Below, in pieces: positions 22,635 through 23,947 of a DNA stretch of 23,947 nt. The DNA lies in assembly GCA_964475385.1 (NCBI GenBank), contig CAYYWV010000035.1:1-23947 (forward strand), written 5' to 3'. The DNA is from CAYYWV01 sp964475385. GTDB lineage: Bacteria; Pseudomonadota; Alphaproteobacteria; JAAXGF01. The position numbers and the translations under genes were made by a program. The notes under the pieces were generated by a model, which did not search any database, had not been told where the DNA came from, and saw only the letters and a list, made by a program, of their open reading frames with translations. Each line of letters starts with the position of its first letter. The first letter of the stretch is position 1.

Positions 22635-22892
22635 GCGCAAAGCCTGCCCTCTTGTCAACACTTCGTCGAAACCGTGGAGTCACACTCCCCCTTCGCCCGG
22701 CGGCGGGCGATCACGACGCGAACCGGCTGGATGTCGAGAAATCCACTTCGATTGATTTGCGAATTGTTATTCGGCACCCCCTCCGGGGCTCCGAGTGTAC
22801 TCAACGGGTTAACCGTTCACAAGCCCGATTTCCCCGCCCCGGCCGGCTCTTCCGGGCGGCCGTGGGCGGGAACGGCCGCCGCCCGATGGGGC
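22635..22892. other. intergenic region between the lipoprotein and tRNA-Arg; no gene seen
   Basis: This stretch of about 260 bases has no convincing coding frame in either direction. It contains several self-complementary elements. Two short hairpins occur near the lipoprotein start (GGAGT-CAC-ACTCC at 22676-22688 and CGCCCG-GCGG-CGGGCG at 22694-22709). An AT-rich patch contains CGAAT-TGTT-ATTCG (22760-22773), and GGTTAACC is at 22807-22814. It probably holds the leftward lipoprotein promoter and ends with the strong hairpin listed separately. Confidence 0.6.
22855..22880. repeat. strong 9-bp hairpin upstream of the tRNA-Arg promoter
   Basis: GGCGGCCGT (22855-22863) pairs perfectly with ACGGCCGCC (22872-22880) across an 8-base loop. 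It ends 13 bases before the tRNA promoter -35 element. It could stop transcription coming from outside or be a protein site. No function can be assigned. Confidence 0.45.
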
Positions 22893-22921
22893 TTGCGATT
22901 CCCCGCCCCACCGAGTACTTT
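22893..22921 (+). promoter_or_regulatory. promoter of the tRNA-Arg gene
   Basis: TTGCGA (22893-22898) and TACTTT (22916-22921) are separated by exactly 17 bases and lie 12 bases ahead of the tRNA 5' end, as expected for a sigma-70-type stable-RNA promoter. A GC-rich stretch (CGCCTCCCGAGC) separates the -10 from the mature end. The match is moderate but the position is right. Confidence 0.6.
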
Positions 22922-22933
22922 CGCCTCCCGAGC

Positions 22934-23010
22934 GCGCCCGTAGCTCAGCTGGATAGAGCACCAGACTACGAATCTGGGGGTCGGGAGTTCGAATCTTCCC
23001 GGGCGCGCCA
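22934..23010 (+). tRNA. tRNA-Arg (anticodon ACG)
   Basis: A complete 77-base cloverleaf can be drawn by hand. The acceptor stem GCGCCCG/CGGGCGC is followed by the G discriminator and encoded CCA. The D arm is GCTC-AGCTGGATA-GAGC and the anticodon arm is CCAGA-CTACGAA-TCTGG with ACG at the loop centre. The T arm is GGGAG-TTCGAAT-CTTCC. ACG would be deaminated to ICG and read CGU, CGC and CGA arginine codons. A run of eight T (23012-23019) follows one base after the CCA. The gene is intact, so it shows no sign of disruption by integration. Confidence 0.97.
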
Positions 23011-23011
23011 G

Positions 23012-23019
23012 TTTTTTTT
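23012..23019 (+). terminator. T8 tract after tRNA-Arg
   Basis: Eight consecutive T residues begin two bases after the tRNA 3' end. They are probably where the tRNA transcript stops, with the acceptor or T-arm helix acting as the preceding stem. Confidence 0.6.
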
Positions 23020-23095
23020 AAGGGTTAGGCGGCGCGTCTTTCTTCGCCGTCAGGTGGGGGGCGAATCCGGAGCGGCGTTAAATTCGTTGTCGCTC

Positions 23096-23125
23096 TTGAC
23101 ACATTCTTAGGTCGGTCTTTATATC
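23096..23125 (+). promoter_or_regulatory. sigma-70-type promoter of the leader/NYN gene
   Basis: The bases TTGACA (23096-23101) are a perfect -35 and TATATC (23120-23125) a fair -10, spaced 18 bases apart (TTATAT at 17 is the alternative). Transcription would begin near 23132. This is the best -35 hexamer noticed in the window. AGGTCGG inside the spacer is the complement of CCGACCT at 23141-23147, giving a 7-bp inverted repeat around the -10 that could be an operator. Confidence 0.62.
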
Positions 23126-23131
23126 GAATAG

Positions 23132-23193
23132 AGATCCCCTCCGACCTTTCGAGGTTGGAGCGCGCGGCCGCCTTCGGGCGGCTGCTGCATTTT
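23132..23193 (+). ncRNA. possible small RNA or attenuating leader: two tandem hairpins and a short T-run
   Basis: Starting at the predicted transcription start, hairpin 1 is CTCCGACC-TTTCGA-GGTTGGAG (23139-23160, one G-U pair). Hairpin 2 is a 9-bp stem with a UUCG tetraloop (GCCGCC-TTCG-GGCGGC core, 23164-23185), and TTTT follows at 23190-23193. The T-run is short and is followed by the probable Shine-Dalgarno (AAAGAG) of the NYN gene. The element may therefore be a free small RNA, an attenuator, or a protective 5' leader. No known RNA class is recognised. Confidence 0.42.
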
Positions 23194-23206
23194 AAAGAGC
23201 CTTCTA

Positions 23207-23854
23207 TTGAGAACCTACGTCTACGTTGACGGCTTCAATCTTTATTACGGCTGTCTCAAAGGGAGGCGAGCGGTCAAGTGGCTCGATCTCGACCGGTTGT
23301 GCAGGCTTCTGCTCCCCGAAAATAGCATTGCGAAGATAAATTATTATACGGCGAGGGTTTCCGATCGCCCTCACGATCCCGGAAAATCGACACGGCAACA
23401 GATATACCTTCGAGCGCTCAAAACGCTTCCGAACGTCGAAATCCATCTCGGCCATTTTCTTTCCCACTCCGTGTGGATGCCGATGGACGTGCCTAGTCCG
23501 GCTCAACAGGTGCACGCCAACGACAGCGTCGTCTATGCACGCGTAGTCCGAACGGAAGAGAAAGGATCGGATGTCAATATCGCGGCTCATCTTGTCCGGG
23601 ATGCGTTCCGGGGCGAATTCGAAGTTGCCGTAATCGTTTCGAACGATTCCGATCTTCTTGCTCCCATTCGGATCGTGCACAGGGAGATTGGGAAGATCGT
23701 CGGGATACTGAACCCGCAAAAAAGGGCAAGTCGCGAGCTTGGCAAAGAAGCGGCCTTTCAGAGGTCGATTCGCCCCACCGCCTTGAAGCGCTCCCAGTTT
23801 CCCGACGAATTGACGGATTCGGTCGGGACGTTCAGGAAACCGCCTGGCTGGTGA
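23207..23854 (+). CDS. NYN-domain (PIN-like, LabA/DUF88-type) nuclease
   Basis: This 215-residue cytoplasmic protein starts RTYVYVDGFNLYYG after a TTG. The NYN signature acidic residues are present: Asp8 (YVDGFN), Asp122 in EKGSDVNIAAHLV, and Asp147 and Asp149 in IVSNDSDLLAPI. These form the metal site of this RNase-like fold, so RNA cleavage is probable but its target is unknown. Length (about 215) is normal. Base composition (about half G/C in sampled stretches) is clearly lower than the neighbouring genes, and TTG is an unusual start, both suggesting an acquired gene. It follows the two-hairpin leader, with AAAGAG seven bases before the TTG. No partner gene is visible downstream. Confidence 0.88.
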   Translation: MRTYVYVDGFNLYYGCLKGRRAVKWLDLDRLCRLLLPENSIAKINYYTARVSDRPHDPGKSTRQQIYLRALKTLPNVEIHLGHFLSHSVWMPMDVPSPAQQVHANDSVVYARVVRTEEKGSDVNIAAHLVRDAFRGEFEVAVIVSNDSDLLAPIRIVHREIGKIVGILNPQKRASRELGKEAAFQRSIRPTALKRSQFPDELTDSVGTFRKPPGW

Positions 23855-23889
23855 ACGTCGCCAAGGCGGTCGTCCACCAGCCAGAGGCG
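23841..23889. terminator. inverted repeat at the end of the NYN gene
   Basis: CTGGCTGGTG (23844-23853) pairs perfectly with CACCAGCCAG (23875-23884), and CGC/GCG outer bases can extend the stem past a small bulge. The NYN stop codon TGA (23852-23854) lies inside the left arm. Standing between convergent genes, it is probably a bidirectional transcription stop, although no T-run follows. It is among the longest inverted repeats in the window. Confidence 0.5.
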
Positions 23890-23900
23890 ACAGCGCCCCA

Positions 23901-23947
23901 TCAGCGCTCGAACAAGCGGCCGAAGGCGGGGAGCCGGTCGTCGACGC
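23901..23947 (-). CDS. C-terminal codons of a leftward gene (rest outside the window)
   Basis: The minus-strand frame reads VDDRLPAFGRLFER followed by TGA (23903-23901). Every third position except in the stop codon is G or C, typical of the main chromosomal genes here. The fragment is too short to name. It implies a high-GC chromosomal gene converging on the NYN gene, so the low-GC stretch is at most about 900 bases long. Confidence 0.38.
   Translation of the reverse strand, partial: VDDRLPAFGRLFER

Noticed and set aside
22934..23010. tRNA-Arg as an active attachment site
   Set aside because: The gene is complete and no second copy of its 3' end or integrase gene is visible inside the window, so integration remains only a suggestion from base composition.
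1..23947. CRISPR arrays, transposons, biosynthetic clusters or phage genes
   Set aside because: No regularly spaced repeats, transposase, terminal inverted repeats with target duplications, or phage structural genes were found on either strand.

Overview
The window reads as chromosomal DNA of a GC-rich alphaproteobacterium, most likely a Rhodospirillales-type organism. The grounds are the strong G/C third-position bias, the rquA-type rhodoquinone gene, a CX2CX7C Fnr regulator, a matR-like malonate divergon, a CtrA-type binding site, and a TPR/SPOR lipoprotein. No integrase, transposase, phage gene or CRISPR array is visible. The only stretch with a clearly foreign base composition is the right end, after a tRNA-Arg gene.

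Layout, left to right. (1) 1-2336: a partial rluD-like pseudouridine synthase on the minus strand is divergent from a DUF6476-like membrane protein and a low-specificity threonine aldolase; the divergent start codons overlap as CATG. (2) 2337-3840: a TPR/SPOR lipoprotein with three SHOCT-like repeats, preceded by a perfect TTAA-N7-TTAAC CtrA-type site. (3) 3896-10080: a malonate module. A matR-like GntR regulator and matB (malonyl-CoA synthetase) point left; a TRAP transporter (P, Q, M) and a HAD type II hydrolase point right. Between them lies a 235-bp control region with a TTGTATACAA operator. No malonyl-CoA decarboxylase is in the window. (4) 10186-11511: an FAD-dependent amine/amino-acid oxidoreductase.

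(5) 11529-15028: five leftward genes. These are an alpha/beta hydrolase, RquA (ubiquinone to rhodoquinone), a DUF2946-like protein, a Sco1/SenC copper protein and a PCu(A)C periplasmic copper chaperone. The last three look like CuA-centre or copper-delivery genes, so a low-oxygen quinone gene and oxidase-maturation genes sit side by side. (6) 15151-18675: a D-threonine aldolase/D-serine dehydratase-like PLP enzyme, a GNAT-like protein with a foldable leader, and an exported gamma-glutamyltransferase. (7) 18851-21410: a degenerate-receiver regulator, an Fnr-type oxygen sensor and a short-chain dehydrogenase. (8) 21423-22634: a leftward lipoprotein with a coiled coil and a decayed OmpA-like C-terminus.

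(9) 22893-23010: tRNA-Arg(ACG) with its own promoter. It is followed by a compact promoter, a two-hairpin RNA or leader, and a lower-GC NYN-domain (PIN-like nuclease) gene starting with TTG. The last 47 bases probably hold the C-terminal codons of a leftward gene.

The least explained parts are the promoter and tandem-hairpin element ahead of the NYN gene, the alternative hairpins ahead of the GNAT-like gene, and the CtrA box with its abutting palindrome. Most of the rest is recognisable metabolism and respiration in ordinary chromosomal context. All calls come from reading the sequence; no database search was possible.
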